Below are positions 30,717-39,092 of a stretch of 64,000 bases of DNA, piece after piece. The position numbers and the translations under genes were made by a program. Each line of letters begins with the position of its first letter. Position 1 is the stretch's first letter. The notes below the pieces were generated by a model. It worked only from the letters and a program-made list of their open reading frames with translations. It was not told the origin of the DNA and made no database searches. The stretch is from positions 62,001 through 126,000 of the forward strand of contig NZ_CADFEI010000012.1 of the NCBI RefSeq assembly GCF_902833225.1, read 5' to 3'. This stretch comes from Burkholderia sp. BCC1644 (GTDB taxonomy: Bacteria; Pseudomonadota; Gammaproteobacteria; Burkholderiales; Burkholderiaceae).

Positions 30717-30845
30717 GGGCAGCGGGTGCGCGAGAATGCGGCAGGAATCGGGGTGAAAACGGCAGGCGCGATCGTCGCGCGCCGCGTGGATTCACCATCG
30801 TAAAATAGATTCCCTCCATCGTCACTACACCGGCAGAGTCCCCCT

Positions 30846-31838
30846 ATGAAACTTGCTTCGCTGAAGGACGGCACGCGCGACGGTCAGCTGATCGTCGTGT
30901 CGCGCGACCTGCACACCGCGGCGATCGCCGATGCGATCGCGCCGACGCTGCAGCGCGTCCTCGACGACTGGGCGTTCTACGCGCCGCAGCTGCGCGACCT
31001 GTACGACGCGCTGAACCACGGCCGCGCACGCAATGCGTTCGCATTCGATCCGGCCAACTGCATGGCGCCGCTGCCGCGCGCGTTCCAGTGGGCCGACGGC
31101 TCCGCCTACGTGAACCACGTCGAGCTCGTGCGCCGTGCGCGCGGCGCGGAGATGCCGCCCGAGTTCTGGACCGATCCGCTGATGTACCAGGGCGGCAGCG
31201 ACGATTTCCTGGGGCCGCGCGACGACGTCGTGTGCCCGTCGGAGGAATGGGGCATCGATTTCGAGGCGGAAGTCGCAGTGATCACCGGCGACGTGCCGAT
31301 GAGCACGTCGCCCGACGCCGCGCTGAAGGCCGTGCGCCTCGTCACGCTCGTGAACGACGTGTCGCTGCGCAACCTGATTCCGGCCGAGCTCGCGAAGGGC
31401 TTCGGCTTCTTCCAGAGCAAGCCGGCCACCGCGTTCGCACCGGTCGCCGTGACGCCCGACGAGCTCGGCGACGAATGGCGCGAAGGCCGCGTGCACCGGC
31501 CGATGATCGTCCACTGGAACGGCAAGAAGGTCGGCCAGCCCGATGCGGGCACCGACATGGTGTTTCACTTCGGCCAGCTGGTCGCGCACGCGGCGAAGAC
31601 GCGCAACCTGCGTGCCGGCTCGATCGTCGGCTCGGGCACGGTGTCGAACAAGGACGCGAAGCGCGGCTACTGCTGCATCGCCGAGAAGCGCTGCCTCGAG
31701 ACGATCGAGCACGGCGCGCCGCAGACCGGGTTCATGCGCTACGGCGACACCGTGCGCATCGAGATGTTCGACGCGGCCGGCAAGTCGATCTTCGGCGCGA
31801 TCGAGCAGTCGGTCGCCCCGCCCGACGGCACGGCGTAA
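30846..31838 (+). CDS. Fumarylacetoacetate hydrolase family protein
   Basis: A 330-residue FAH-superfamily protein. Metal-binding acidic residues are expected in WGIDFEAEVAVITG (about residue 138), with LVNDVSLRNL and FFQSKPATAF after it, close to the two-domain FahA/UPF0555-like hydrolases. Reaction class: C-C hydrolysis of acylpyruvates or beta-diketones in aromatic breakdown. It is divergent from an IclR regulator and upstream of an enoyl-CoA hydratase. Maleylacetoacetate isomerase and homogentisate dioxygenase are not next to it, so the substrate is open. TAAAAT at 30801-30806 is a possible -10. Confidence 0.9.
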   Translation: MKLASLKDGTRDGQLIVVSRDLHTAAIADAIAPTLQRVLDDWAFYAPQLRDLYDALNHGRARNAFAFDPANCMAPLPRAFQWADGSAYVNHVELVRRARGAEMPPEFWTDPLMYQGGSDDFLGPRDDVVCPSEEWGIDFEAEVAVITGDVPMSTSPDAALKAVRLVTLVNDVSLRNLIPAELAKGFGFFQSKPATAFAPVAVTPDELGDEWREGRVHRPMIVHWNGKKVGQPDAGTDMVFHFGQLVAHAAKTRNLRAGSIVGSGTVSNKDAKRGYCCIAEKRCLETIEHGAPQTGFMRYGDTVRIEMFDAAGKSIFGAIEQSVAPPDGTA

Positions 31839-31870
31839 GCCGTAAGCCGCGCGGCGCACGCGACGTACCG

Positions 31871-31904
31871 CGAAACCCGGCTCCGGCCCGCGCGCCGGGT
31901 TTCG
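31871..31904 (+). terminator. Hairpin after the FAA hydrolase gene
   Basis: A perfect 11-bp stem CGAAACCCGGC/GCCGGGTTTCG with a 12-nt loop, 33 bp past the stop. Only a short T stretch is near (TTTCG inside the stem, GTTT after), so termination may be partial and allow read-through into the enoyl-CoA hydratase gene. Confidence 0.55.
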
Positions 31905-31968
31905 CCTGATGTTTGACCGCGCGGGCTTGGCTACACTCGACTCGAGAGCCTCGAACAAGGAGCGGCAC

Positions 31969-32796
31969 ATGGCCGATCTCGCCGCGTACGGCGGTTACGA
32001 AGCATTGAAGGTGACGCGCCGCGACCACGGCGTGCTCGACATCGTGATGAGCGGCGAGGGCGCGAACCGCAGCGGCCTCGCGACCGCGAACGCGCGCATG
32101 CATCGTGAGCTCGCCGATATCTGGCGCGACGTCGATCGCGATCCCGACACGCGCGTCGCGGTGATCCGTGGCGAAGGCAAGGGCTTTTCGGCGGGCGGCG
32201 ATCTCGCGCTCGTCGAGGACATGGCGAACGACTTCGACGTGCGCGCCCGCGTGTGGCGCGAGGCGCGCGACCTCGTCTACAACGTGATCAACTGCAGCAA
32301 GCCGATCGTGTCGGCGATGCATGGCCCGGCCGTCGGCGCGGGGCTCGTCGCCGGGCTGCTCGCCGACATCTCGATCGCCGCGAAGGATGCGCGCATCATC
32401 GACGGCCATACGCGGCTCGGCGTCGCGGCGGGCGACCACGCGGCGATCGTGTGGCCGCTGCTGTGCGGGATGGCGAAGGCAAAGTACTACCTGTTGCTGT
32501 GCGAGCCCGTGAGCGGCGCGGAGGCCGAACGGATCGGGCTGGTGTCGCTTGCGGTCGAGCCGGCCGACCTGCTGCCGAAGGCGTACGAGGTGGCCGAGCG
32601 GCTCGCGCACGGTTCGCAGTCGGCGATCCGCTGGACCAAGTACGCGCTGAACAACTGGCTGCGCTCGGCCGGGCCGACCTTCGATACGTCGCTCGCGCTC
32701 GAATTCATGGGCTTCGCGGGGCCCGACGTGCAGGAAGGCATCCGTTCGCTGCGCGAGCGGCGCCCGCCAGCGTTCCCCGGCGACGCGCCGTTCTGA
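31969..32796 (+). CDS. Enoyl-CoA hydratase/isomerase family protein
   Basis: A 275-residue crotonase-fold enzyme. The CoA/oxyanion motif is GKGFSAGGDLALVED (about residue 68) and the second oxyanion element is HGPAVGAGLVAGLLADISIAA near residue 120. The first catalytic glutamate position of true hydratases reads G-A-G-L here and the second site is HTRLGVAAGDHA, so the activity may be isomerase or another crotonase reaction rather than classic hydration. The ATG at 31969 has AAGGAG upstream. It follows the FAA hydrolase gene on the same strand. Confidence 0.9.
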   Translation: MADLAAYGGYEALKVTRRDHGVLDIVMSGEGANRSGLATANARMHRELADIWRDVDRDPDTRVAVIRGEGKGFSAGGDLALVEDMANDFDVRARVWREARDLVYNVINCSKPIVSAMHGPAVGAGLVAGLLADISIAAKDARIIDGHTRLGVAAGDHAAIVWPLLCGMAKAKYYLLLCEPVSGAEAERIGLVSLAVEPADLLPKAYEVAERLAHGSQSAIRWTKYALNNWLRSAGPTFDTSLALEFMGFAGPDVQEGIRSLRERRPPAFPGDAPF

Positions 32797-32875
32797 CGCG
32801 CGCTATGATCGAACCACGCGCGGCTGCGCGACGCATGGCGGCCGCCTCGCTCCCCCAGTCAACCAGGATGCCCGT

Positions 32876-33616
32876 ATGACGACCGATGCCTCCGGCGCCA
32901 ACCCTTTCGCCGGCTTTGCCGGCTTCAAGCCCGCCGACATGATGGACCGGATGTGGGACATGATGCGGATGTCGCCGTTCGGCGGGATGGCGTCGTTTCC
33001 GGGCGCCGCGCACGGGCTGCCGCCGTCGCTGTCGAGCATGTCCGACATGATGGCGCCGCTCACGAGCGTCGAGGAACTCGACAAGCGGATCACCGATCTG
33101 CGCGCGGTCGAGCAGTGGCTGAAGCTCAATCTCGGGATGCTGCAGTCCGCGATCCAGGCGCTCGAAGTGCAGCGCGCGACGCTCGCGACGCTGCGTGCGT
33201 TCGGCGCGTTCGCGCAAAGCTCGATGTCGGCGGCCGAGGAAGCGGCCGTTGCCGCCGCGCAGGCGGCGAAGGCCGCGCCGTCCGGCGACGCGTCGCCGGC
33301 GCCGGATGCCGCCGATGCGGCCGCGGGCGACGCCGCGCAGCAGGCGTTCGACCCGGCCGGCTGGTGGAACCTGCTGCAGTCGCAGTTCAACCAGCTCGCG
33401 AGCCTCGCGATGGCGCAGCCGGGCATGCAGCCCGCGGCGCCGGGCGACGCGCAGCCGGCCGCGGCCGCCGCACCGGAGCCGGCCGCGAAGCCGGCAGCGG
33501 CCGCCGCCGCGCCGCGCAAGCCCGCCGCGAAGCGCGCGAAGCCGACCGGTTCGGCCGCGGCGCGCGCAGCCGCCGCTTCGTCGCCCGAAACGCGTCCGCC
33601 GAAGCGCTCGACGTGA
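32876..33616 (+). CDS. phaM: PhaM-type polyhydroxyalkanoate granule regulatory protein
   Basis: A 246-residue protein resembling Ralstonia PhaM, which activates PHB synthase PhaC and ties granules to the nucleoid. Seen: a Met-rich N-terminus (MMDRMWDMMRMSPFGGM), the conserved helical block VEELDKRITDLRAVEQWLKL (about residues 62-81) followed by NLGMLQSAIQALEVQRATLA, an Ala-rich middle, and a Lys/Ala/Pro tail (AAPRKPAAKRAKPTG) of histone H1-like type suited to DNA binding. No other pha genes are in the window. Confidence 0.88.
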   Translation: MTTDASGANPFAGFAGFKPADMMDRMWDMMRMSPFGGMASFPGAAHGLPPSLSSMSDMMAPLTSVEELDKRITDLRAVEQWLKLNLGMLQSAIQALEVQRATLATLRAFGAFAQSSMSAAEEAAVAAAQAAKAAPSGDASPAPDAADAAAGDAAQQAFDPAGWWNLLQSQFNQLASLAMAQPGMQPAAPGDAQPAAAAAPEPAAKPAAAAAAPRKPAAKRAKPTGSAAARAAAASSPETRPPKRST

Positions 33617-33640
33617 CACGGCGCCGGTAGCAGGTCGATC

Positions 33641-34867
33641 ATGCGGCTCGCGCTCGTTCTGATGGGAGGCGGTGCGCGTGCCGCCTACCAGGTCGGCGTG
33701 CTGAAGGCGCTGGCCGAAATCGCGCGCGAAGCCGATCCGCAGCGGCACACGCTGCCGTTCGCGGTCGTATGCGGCTCGTCGGCCGGCGCGATCAATGCGA
33801 CGTCGCTCGCGAGCCACGCGGACGATTTCTCTCACGGCGTGCGGCGCCTGCTCGAGTTCTGGGAGCCGTTGCGCGCCGATTACGTGTATCGCAGCGACTG
33901 GCTCGGCATCGCGGCCGCCGGCGCGCGCTGGCTCGCGGCGATGACCTTCGGCTGGGCGGCCCGCCGCTCGCCGCGCGGGCTGCTCGACAACACGCCGCTC
34001 GCGCACCTGCTGCAGCGCGAGCTGAGCTTCCACCGGATCGAGCAGATGCTCGAGGCGCGCCTGCTGCATGCGCTTTCGATCACCGCGCTCAGCTATTCGA
34101 GCGGCCGGCACCTGACGTTCTACCAGGCGGCGCAGCCGATCCAGGCGTGGCGGCGCGCGCAGCGCACCGCGCGGCTCGTCGACCTGTCGGCGTCGCACCT
34201 GCTCGCGTCGTCGGCCATCCCGTTCGTGTTCCCGGCCGTGCCGCTCGTGCTCGACGGGCAGATCGAATACTTCGGCGACGGGTCGATCCGGCAGATCGCG
34301 CCGCTGTCGCCGGCAATCCACTTCGGCGCGGACCGCATCGTCGTCGTCGGCGCGGCCGACCCGCGGCCCGAGATCCCGGCCGCGAACGGCACCGGGCTGG
34401 TGCGCGGCTACCCGACGCTCGCGCAGATCGGCCAGCAGGTGCTCGCGAGCGTGTTCCTCGACTCGATCGGCTCGGACATCGAACGCATCGAGCACATCAA
34501 CCGGATGATCGAGCACCTGCCGCATCAGGTCGAGGTCGACAGCGGCTGGCGGCACGTCGACGTGCTCGCGATCGCGCCGTCCGAGCGCATCGAGCTGATC
34601 GCCGCGAAACACCTGAAGCAGATGCCTGCGACCATGCGCGGGCTGCTCGGCGCGATCGGCGGCAGCCAGCCGGCCGGCGCGTCGTTCGCGAGCTACCTGC
34701 TGTTCGAGGAGGCGTTCACGCGCGAGCTGATCGAGCTCGGCTACGTCGACGGGCGCGCGCAACGAGACGCGCTGGCCAGCTGGATCGCGCAGGCGGACGG
34801 CGGCAGCGCGCCGGCGGCCGGCAGGCCGCCGGGAGACGGTCTTGCCGCCGGCGAAATACGGGTCTGA
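33641..34867 (+). CDS. Patatin-like phospholipase
   Basis: A 408-residue patatin. The oxyanion loop GGGARAAYQVGVLKAL (from about residue 9), nucleophile motif GSSAG (about residue 45, Ser), and catalytic aspartate in FGDGSIRQ (about residue 210) form the Ser-Asp dyad. No signal peptide. The C-terminal third has a helical DUF3336-like region. It starts 24 bp after phaM, so they may be cotranscribed; a patatin next to a PHB granule protein raises the possibility of a granule or lipid-body hydrolase, which is inference. Confidence 0.92.
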   Translation: MRLALVLMGGGARAAYQVGVLKALAEIAREADPQRHTLPFAVVCGSSAGAINATSLASHADDFSHGVRRLLEFWEPLRADYVYRSDWLGIAAAGARWLAAMTFGWAARRSPRGLLDNTPLAHLLQRELSFHRIEQMLEARLLHALSITALSYSSGRHLTFYQAAQPIQAWRRAQRTARLVDLSASHLLASSAIPFVFPAVPLVLDGQIEYFGDGSIRQIAPLSPAIHFGADRIVVVGAADPRPEIPAANGTGLVRGYPTLAQIGQQVLASVFLDSIGSDIERIEHINRMIEHLPHQVEVDSGWRHVDVLAIAPSERIELIAAKHLKQMPATMRGLLGAIGGSQPAGASFASYLLFEEAFTRELIELGYVDGRAQRDALASWIAQADGGSAPAAGRPPGDGLAAGEIRV

Positions 34868-35332
34868 CGCGCACAGGGAAATGTAAGGTTGCGTTTTCGC
34901 GACGGTTGCCCGCGACCGATCGCCGCACCGAGGGTGGCGGCGCGCGACCGGGTAGCCGTCTCGGAACCGTCATTCGCGCGTGCTATCATGGCCGCCGCCG
35001 TATACACCATATCGAGCAGCCCGCCGATCCGGCATCCGCACGGGACCCTCCGGGGAACCCGCCTGGGGCAGGGGACGGGCGCGCCAACGAGCCGGCCGGC
35101 GCCGGTCCCCAACTCAGGCAAGCGTGGCCGGCTCCGTCCGAACGGAGCGTGGCTGCGGCATGCCCAACGGCGGCGCGCGGCCGCCTGGCTGCCGGACGAG
35201 GAATCAGCGTCCGGCGGGTCGGTTTCCCGCGTAAAATTAGAGTCTTGGCCGCAAAAAGCGCGCGCGGCGCGCTTGCGCGGCAACAGTCACGTTTAGAGAA
35301 GTCGCATTGCGCAGAACAGGGGTGGGACCATC
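34868..35332. other. 465-bp intergenic region
   Basis: No gene is convincing here. It is GC-rich with many short inverted repeats. Two weak promoter-like sites are present: TATCAT at 34984-34989 with TCGGAA 17 bp before it, and TAAAAT at 35232-35237 with a poor -35. The segment between them (about 240 bp) would be a leader of unexplained length if the first is used. I see no known riboswitch core. Confidence 0.5.
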
Positions 35333-36211
35333 ATGAACACGATGCTTTATCCGGAACTTTACAGGTCGCTCGAAGCTGTCCGCTGGGACATGGAGAAGGA
35401 CATTCCGTGGGACAAGTTCGACGCTTCGCTGCTCACCGACGAGCAGGCGAAGACGATCAAGATGAACGCGATCACCGAATGGTCGGCGTTGCCCGCGACG
35501 GAAATGTTCCTGCGCGACAACCAGCACGACAGCGACTTTTCCGCGTTCATGAGCGTGTGGTTCTTCGAGGAGCAGAAGCATTCGCTCGTGCTGATGGAAT
35601 ACCTGCGCCGCTTCAAGCCGGAAATGGTGCCGACCGAAGAGGAACTGCACGCGGTGCGCTTCCAGTTCGACCCGGCGCCGCCGCTCGAGACGCTGATGCT
35701 GCACTTCTGCGGCGAAATCCGCCTGAACCACTGGTACCGCTGCGCGGCCGACTGGCACACCGAGCCCGTCATCAAGCAGATCTACGAAACGATCTCGCGC
35801 GATGAGGCACGTCATGGCGGCGCGTACCTGCGCTACATGAAGAAGGCGCTGAACAACTGCGGCGACGTCGCCCGTGCCGCGTTCGCGAAGATCGGCGTGC
35901 TGATGGCGTCGGCGCGCCGCACCGAGAAGCCGCTGCACCCGACCAACCTGCACGTGAACCAGGCGCTGTTCCCGCGCGACACCGTGCAGTCGCGCCTGCC
36001 CGATCCGGAATGGCTCGAGCGCTGGCTCGACGAGCAGATCCGTTTCGACGGCGAGTGGGAAAAGAAGGTCGTCGAGCGCATCCTGCACAACCTGTCGATC
36101 CTGTTCGAGCGCACGTTCGCGACCGCGCAGGAACTGAATCGCTACCGCAAGGAAGTCACCGGCCGCCTGCAGGCCGAAAGCGGCCCGTCGTCGGCCGCGC
36201 AGCCGGCCTGA
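35333..36211 (+). CDS. Ferritin-like di-iron protein, acyl-ACP desaturase-like
   Basis: A 292-residue four-helix-bundle protein. Di-iron ligands fit E..EEQKH (WFFEEQKHS, about residue 80) and E..DEARH (CGEIRLNHWY, about 127, and ISRDEARHGG, about 153), the spacing of the ferritin-like/acyl-ACP desaturase superfamily. Desaturases of this type usually show EENRH and DEKRH. The protein is shorter than plant desaturases (about 360), so oxidase or hydroxylase activity is equally possible. It is monocistronic: a long gap precedes it and a terminator follows. Confidence 0.85.
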   Translation: MNTMLYPELYRSLEAVRWDMEKDIPWDKFDASLLTDEQAKTIKMNAITEWSALPATEMFLRDNQHDSDFSAFMSVWFFEEQKHSLVLMEYLRRFKPEMVPTEEELHAVRFQFDPAPPLETLMLHFCGEIRLNHWYRCAADWHTEPVIKQIYETISRDEARHGGAYLRYMKKALNNCGDVARAAFAKIGVLMASARRTEKPLHPTNLHVNQALFPRDTVQSRLPDPEWLERWLDEQIRFDGEWEKKVVERILHNLSILFERTFATAQELNRYRKEVTGRLQAESGPSSAAQPA

Positions 36212-36282
36212 GGCCGGCAGGCCCCGCCGCCGGCGTGAATCGCGCCGGCCGGGTGCCGCCGCCGTGCCGTGTCCGTTGCATG

Positions 36283-36315
36283 AAGCCCGCCTGGCCAGCC
36301 CGGCGGGCTTTTTAT
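36283..36315 (+). terminator. Rho-independent terminator of the di-iron protein gene
   Basis: AAGCCCGCC (36283-36291) pairs with GGCGGGCTT (36302-36310), then TTTATC. It lies 72 bp past the stop and 55 bp before hldC. Confidence 0.9.
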
Positions 36316-36364
36316 CTGGCGCCGCCGTCGCGCGCGCCGTTGCCCATTCCGTCCGACCTCCACC

Positions 36365-36850
36365 ATGTCCGCTACCTTCGAACGCAAGCTGATCACCCGT
36401 GATGCCCTCGTTGCGCTGCGCGCGTCGCTGCCGTCGCCCGTCGTGTTCACCAACGGCGTCTTCGACATCCTGCATCGCGGCCACGTCACGTATCTCGCCG
36501 ATGCGAAAGCGCTCGGCGCGTGCCTGATCGTCGGCGTGAACAGCGATGCGTCGGTGCGCATGCTCGGCAAGGGCGACGACCGGCCGATCAACCGCGAAGA
36601 AGACCGCGCGGCACTGCTCGCGGCGCTGGAAAGCGTCGACTGGGTCGTGACGTTCGGGGAACAGACGCCGGTGTCGCTGATCGAGGCCGTCCGTCCTGAC
36701 ATCCTCGTGAAGGGCGGCGACTACGACATGGATGCGCTGCCGGAATCGGCGCTCGTGCGCGGCTGGGGCGGCCGTGCGCTGGCGATTCCGTTCGAGCACG
36801 ACCGCTCGACCACCGCATTGTTGAAGAAGGTGCGCGCGCAGCAGTCCTGA
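36365..36850 (+). CDS. hldC: D-glycero-beta-D-manno-heptose 1-phosphate adenylyltransferase
   Basis: Activates heptose 1-phosphate with ATP to ADP-heptose for lipopolysaccharide core synthesis. The 161-residue protein is the stand-alone equivalent of the C-terminal half of E. coli HldE: nucleotidyltransferase motif NGVFDILHRGH at about residues 30-40, GVNSDASVR, and the closing FEHDRSTT. The kinase half (HldA type) is not adjacent. It is convergent with a short membrane-protein gene, 16 bp apart. Confidence 0.95.
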   Translation: MSATFERKLITRDALVALRASLPSPVVFTNGVFDILHRGHVTYLADAKALGACLIVGVNSDASVRMLGKGDDRPINREEDRAALLAALESVDWVVTFGEQTPVSLIEAVRPDILVKGGDYDMDALPESALVRGWGGRALAIPFEHDRSTTALLKKVRAQQS

Positions 36851-36866
36851 GCGCGGCCCGGCGCCG

Positions 36867-37109
36867 TCACGGCGCGGACGCCGCGAGCGGTGCGGTCGTG
36901 ACGGCTGACGGCGCGATCGGGCCACCGACGACGGGTTGGTCGGTCGCCTGCGCGAGCGGCGTCACGCGCAGCGCATCGGGCCGGACCTGCCGCGACAGCA
37001 CGCCGGGTTCGCGCGGGCCGGCCGACGGCAGCGGTCCGAACACGCCGCGCGCCACCACGAACGCGAGCATGTTGGCGAGAAAGAGAACAGCGATCAGCCA
37101 GCGCAGCAT
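36867..37109 (-). CDS. Short single-pass membrane protein, possible SPOR-protein remnant
   Basis: An 80-residue protein: membrane helix at residues 4-22 (WLIAVLFLANMLAFVVARG), then GPREPGVLSRQVRPDALRVTPL and a Pro/Ala tail. The helix plus REP..RQVRPDALRV block resembles the N-terminus of SPOR-domain proteins that other betaproteobacteria carry beside birA-coaX, but no SPOR domain follows: the stop is 16 bp from hldC. AAGGAG lies 8 bp before the ATG, so it is expressed as a real short protein. Confidence 0.78.
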   Translation of the reverse strand: MLRWLIAVLFLANMLAFVVARGVFGPLPSAGPREPGVLSRQVRPDALRVTPLAQATDQPVVGGPIAPSAVTTAPLAASAP

Positions 37110-37158
37110 CGTCGAAACTCCTTGTCGTCATCGACGTCGTTCACGTCATTCAGTCGAG

Positions 37159-37181
37159 CCGGCCGCGTGGCCGGCTTTTTC
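37159..37181 (+). terminator. Plus-strand terminator between two minus-strand genes
   Basis: GCCGGCC/GGCCGGC with a GCGT loop (37159-37176), then TTTTTC. It faces plus-strand transcription although coaX and the short membrane protein on either side are on the minus strand. It would stop read-through from hldC after about 310 nt of antisense to the membrane-protein gene. Confidence 0.75.
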
Positions 37182-37306
37182 ATGGCTTCCGCCGGTCGAT
37201 TGTGCGGGCGGTTGCAGCCGCCCCGCGCATCCCGCTTCGTCGGCGTGCCGCATGTCCGTCCGGACCCGCGTCGCCACGCACCGGCGCGATGCCGGCGCCT
37301 GTTCCG

Positions 37307-38092
37307 TCAGTCCTGTACGGCTTCGGCCGCGATCAACGCGAGCCCGGACAGGATCAGTGCATCGTGCCGCGTATGCGGGACAGTCAGCGCGCGTGCGACG
37401 TCGTCCGCCGCGCCGCCGGCCAGCACGAGCCGCACGGGCGCCTGCCACGCTTCGGCAAGGTCGCGCCAGGCGCGTTCGATCAGCCCGGCCTGCGCATACA
37501 GGCAGCCGGCCGACAGCGAGCGTGGCGTATCGACCTGGAACGGCTCGGCCTGCGCGCCCGCGAGCAGGCCGCTCGCGATGTCGGTCGTCAGCGTCGGCAA
37601 CTGCGCGGTGTGCGTGCCGAGTGCGCGCATCATCAGTGCCCAGCCGGGCGCGATCAGCCCGCCCGTGAAGCGGCCGTCCGCGCGCAGCGCCTCGAGCGTC
37701 GTCGCGGTGCCGAACGTCGCGATCAGCAGATGCTCGCCCGGAAATGCCGCATGTGCGCCGATCAGGCCGGCCCAACGGTCGCTGCCGAGCTGTTCGGGCG
37801 TCGTATAGCCGTTCGTCACGCCGCATTGCGTGGGCCGCGAGCGGATTGTGATACGTGGCAGCCCCGGCCAGCGTGCATCGAGCAGCGCGTCGATCCGCGC
37901 GGCGACGTCGGCGCCCGCGACGTTCGAGATCCAGGCGCCGCGCGGCTGTGGCAGATGCGACCAGTCGGGATCGGCGCCGCCGTCGCGCGTGTGGCCGAAC
38001 GCGCCCGTGTCGACGAGCGTGCGCTGCGCGTCGGCGAGCGCCCACTTGATCCGGCTGTTGCCGGCGTCGATCAGCAGGTGCGGCTCGCTCAT
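37307..38092 (-). CDS. coaX: Type III pantothenate kinase CoaX
   Basis: Phosphorylates pantothenate, the first step of coenzyme A synthesis. The 261-residue protein shows type III signatures: DAGNSRIKWAL at residues 9-19, GSDRWAGLIGAH near residue 113, and GTATTLEAL around 135. The ATG overlaps the birA stop by 4 bp (38089-38092), the usual betaproteobacterial birA-coaX coupling. Type III kinases are not inhibited by CoA, and need a monovalent cation. Confidence 0.96.
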   Translation of the reverse strand: MSEPHLLIDAGNSRIKWALADAQRTLVDTGAFGHTRDGGADPDWSHLPQPRGAWISNVAGADVAARIDALLDARWPGLPRITIRSRPTQCGVTNGYTTPEQLGSDRWAGLIGAHAAFPGEHLLIATFGTATTLEALRADGRFTGGLIAPGWALMMRALGTHTAQLPTLTTDIASGLLAGAQAEPFQVDTPRSLSAGCLYAQAGLIERAWRDLAEAWQAPVRLVLAGGAADDVARALTVPHTRHDALILSGLALIAAEAVQD

Positions 38093-39009
38093 TGCGCTTC
38101 GCGCAGCGACACGTCGCCGGCCGCGATCGTCTGCACGCCGTTCGGCGTGTCGAGCAGCAGCTGCCCGGTCGCATCGATGCCCGTCGCGATGCCGCGCGCG
38201 CGTTCGACGCCCTGTTCGAGCAGCACGACTTCGCGGCCGGCGTACGCGTGCAGCGCGTGCCAGCGCGGCAGGAACGGCGCGAGGCCGTCGGTGCCGAACT
38301 GCGCGAGCGCGGGCGTGAGTGCGTTCAGCGACGCGGCGAGCGTATCGGTGAGGTTGGCCGACGCGCACGCGATCGACAGCGCGGCCGGCGGCAGCCCGCT
38401 CGCGAGTGTCGCTTCGCGCGCACGCAGCGCATCGACCTGCTCGGCGATCGCGTCCGCGCCGCGCACGTTGATGCCGAAGCCGATCACGACGGCGGTGGCG
38501 TCGGCGGTGGTCCAGACGGTTTCGATCAGGATCCCGGCGAGCTTGCCGACGATGCGCGGCGCGCCGTCGTCGGTGGCCGTCAGCAGCAGGTCGTTCGGCC
38601 ATTTGAGCGCGACGCGCGAGCGGGCGTCGAGCGGCAGCGCGGCCAGCCCTTCGGCGAGCGCGACGCCGATCGCGATGCTGAGGCCGCCAAGCGCGTCGAC
38701 GGGGCGCGGCACGATGCAACCGACCGAGCACAGCAGCGCATTGCCGGGTTGCGCGAACCATGGGCGGCCCTGCCGGCCGCGGCCGGCCGTCTGCTCGAAC
38801 GCGACGCGCACGAGCGGCGCGGGCAATGCCTTTGCATTGCGAGGCAGCGCCTTGAGCCGCGTCGCGACGTCGGCGTTGGTCGAGCCGGTGGCGGCGACGA
38901 TGTCGAGCGGCCACGCGCGCGGCGCGGCGTCCAGATGGGCCTCGAGCCGGTTGCGCGCGATGTGCGCGTCGCCGGATTCGGGCGTGTCGGAGGAGGTGGG
39001 GGCGTTCAT
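38089..39009 (-). CDS. birA: Biotin-[acetyl-CoA-carboxylase] ligase BirA, catalytic form only
   Basis: Attaches biotin to carrier-protein lysines through biotinyl-AMP. The 306-residue protein has STNADV (about residue 43), the adenylate loop GRGRQGRPWF near residue 75, LKWPNDLLL, and GKLAGILIE. After an unstructured start of about 35 residues the catalytic domain begins at once: the N-terminal helix-turn-helix of repressor-type BirA is absent. So it cannot repress the bioAFDB operon as in E. coli. Cotranscribed with coaX. Confidence 0.95.
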   Translation of the reverse strand: MNAPTSSDTPESGDAHIARNRLEAHLDAAPRAWPLDIVAATGSTNADVATRLKALPRNAKALPAPLVRVAFEQTAGRGRQGRPWFAQPGNALLCSVGCIVPRPVDALGGLSIAIGVALAEGLAALPLDARSRVALKWPNDLLLTATDDGAPRIVGKLAGILIETVWTTADATAVVIGFGINVRGADAIAEQVDALRAREATLASGLPPAALSIACASANLTDTLAASLNALTPALAQFGTDGLAPFLPRWHALHAYAGREVVLLEQGVERARGIATGIDATGQLLLDTPNGVQTIAAGDVSLREAQ

Positions 39010-39092
39010 GGTGGCTATTGTAGCGACAGGGGGCGCTGGCGGGCGCCGGACGCCGCGCGCGACCTGCTGCGCGGCGCGCGCCGCCGCGCGGC

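Noticed and set aside
36867..37109. Non-coding remnant
   Set aside because: An AAGGAG ribosome site at proper spacing and a clean membrane helix favour a translated gene.
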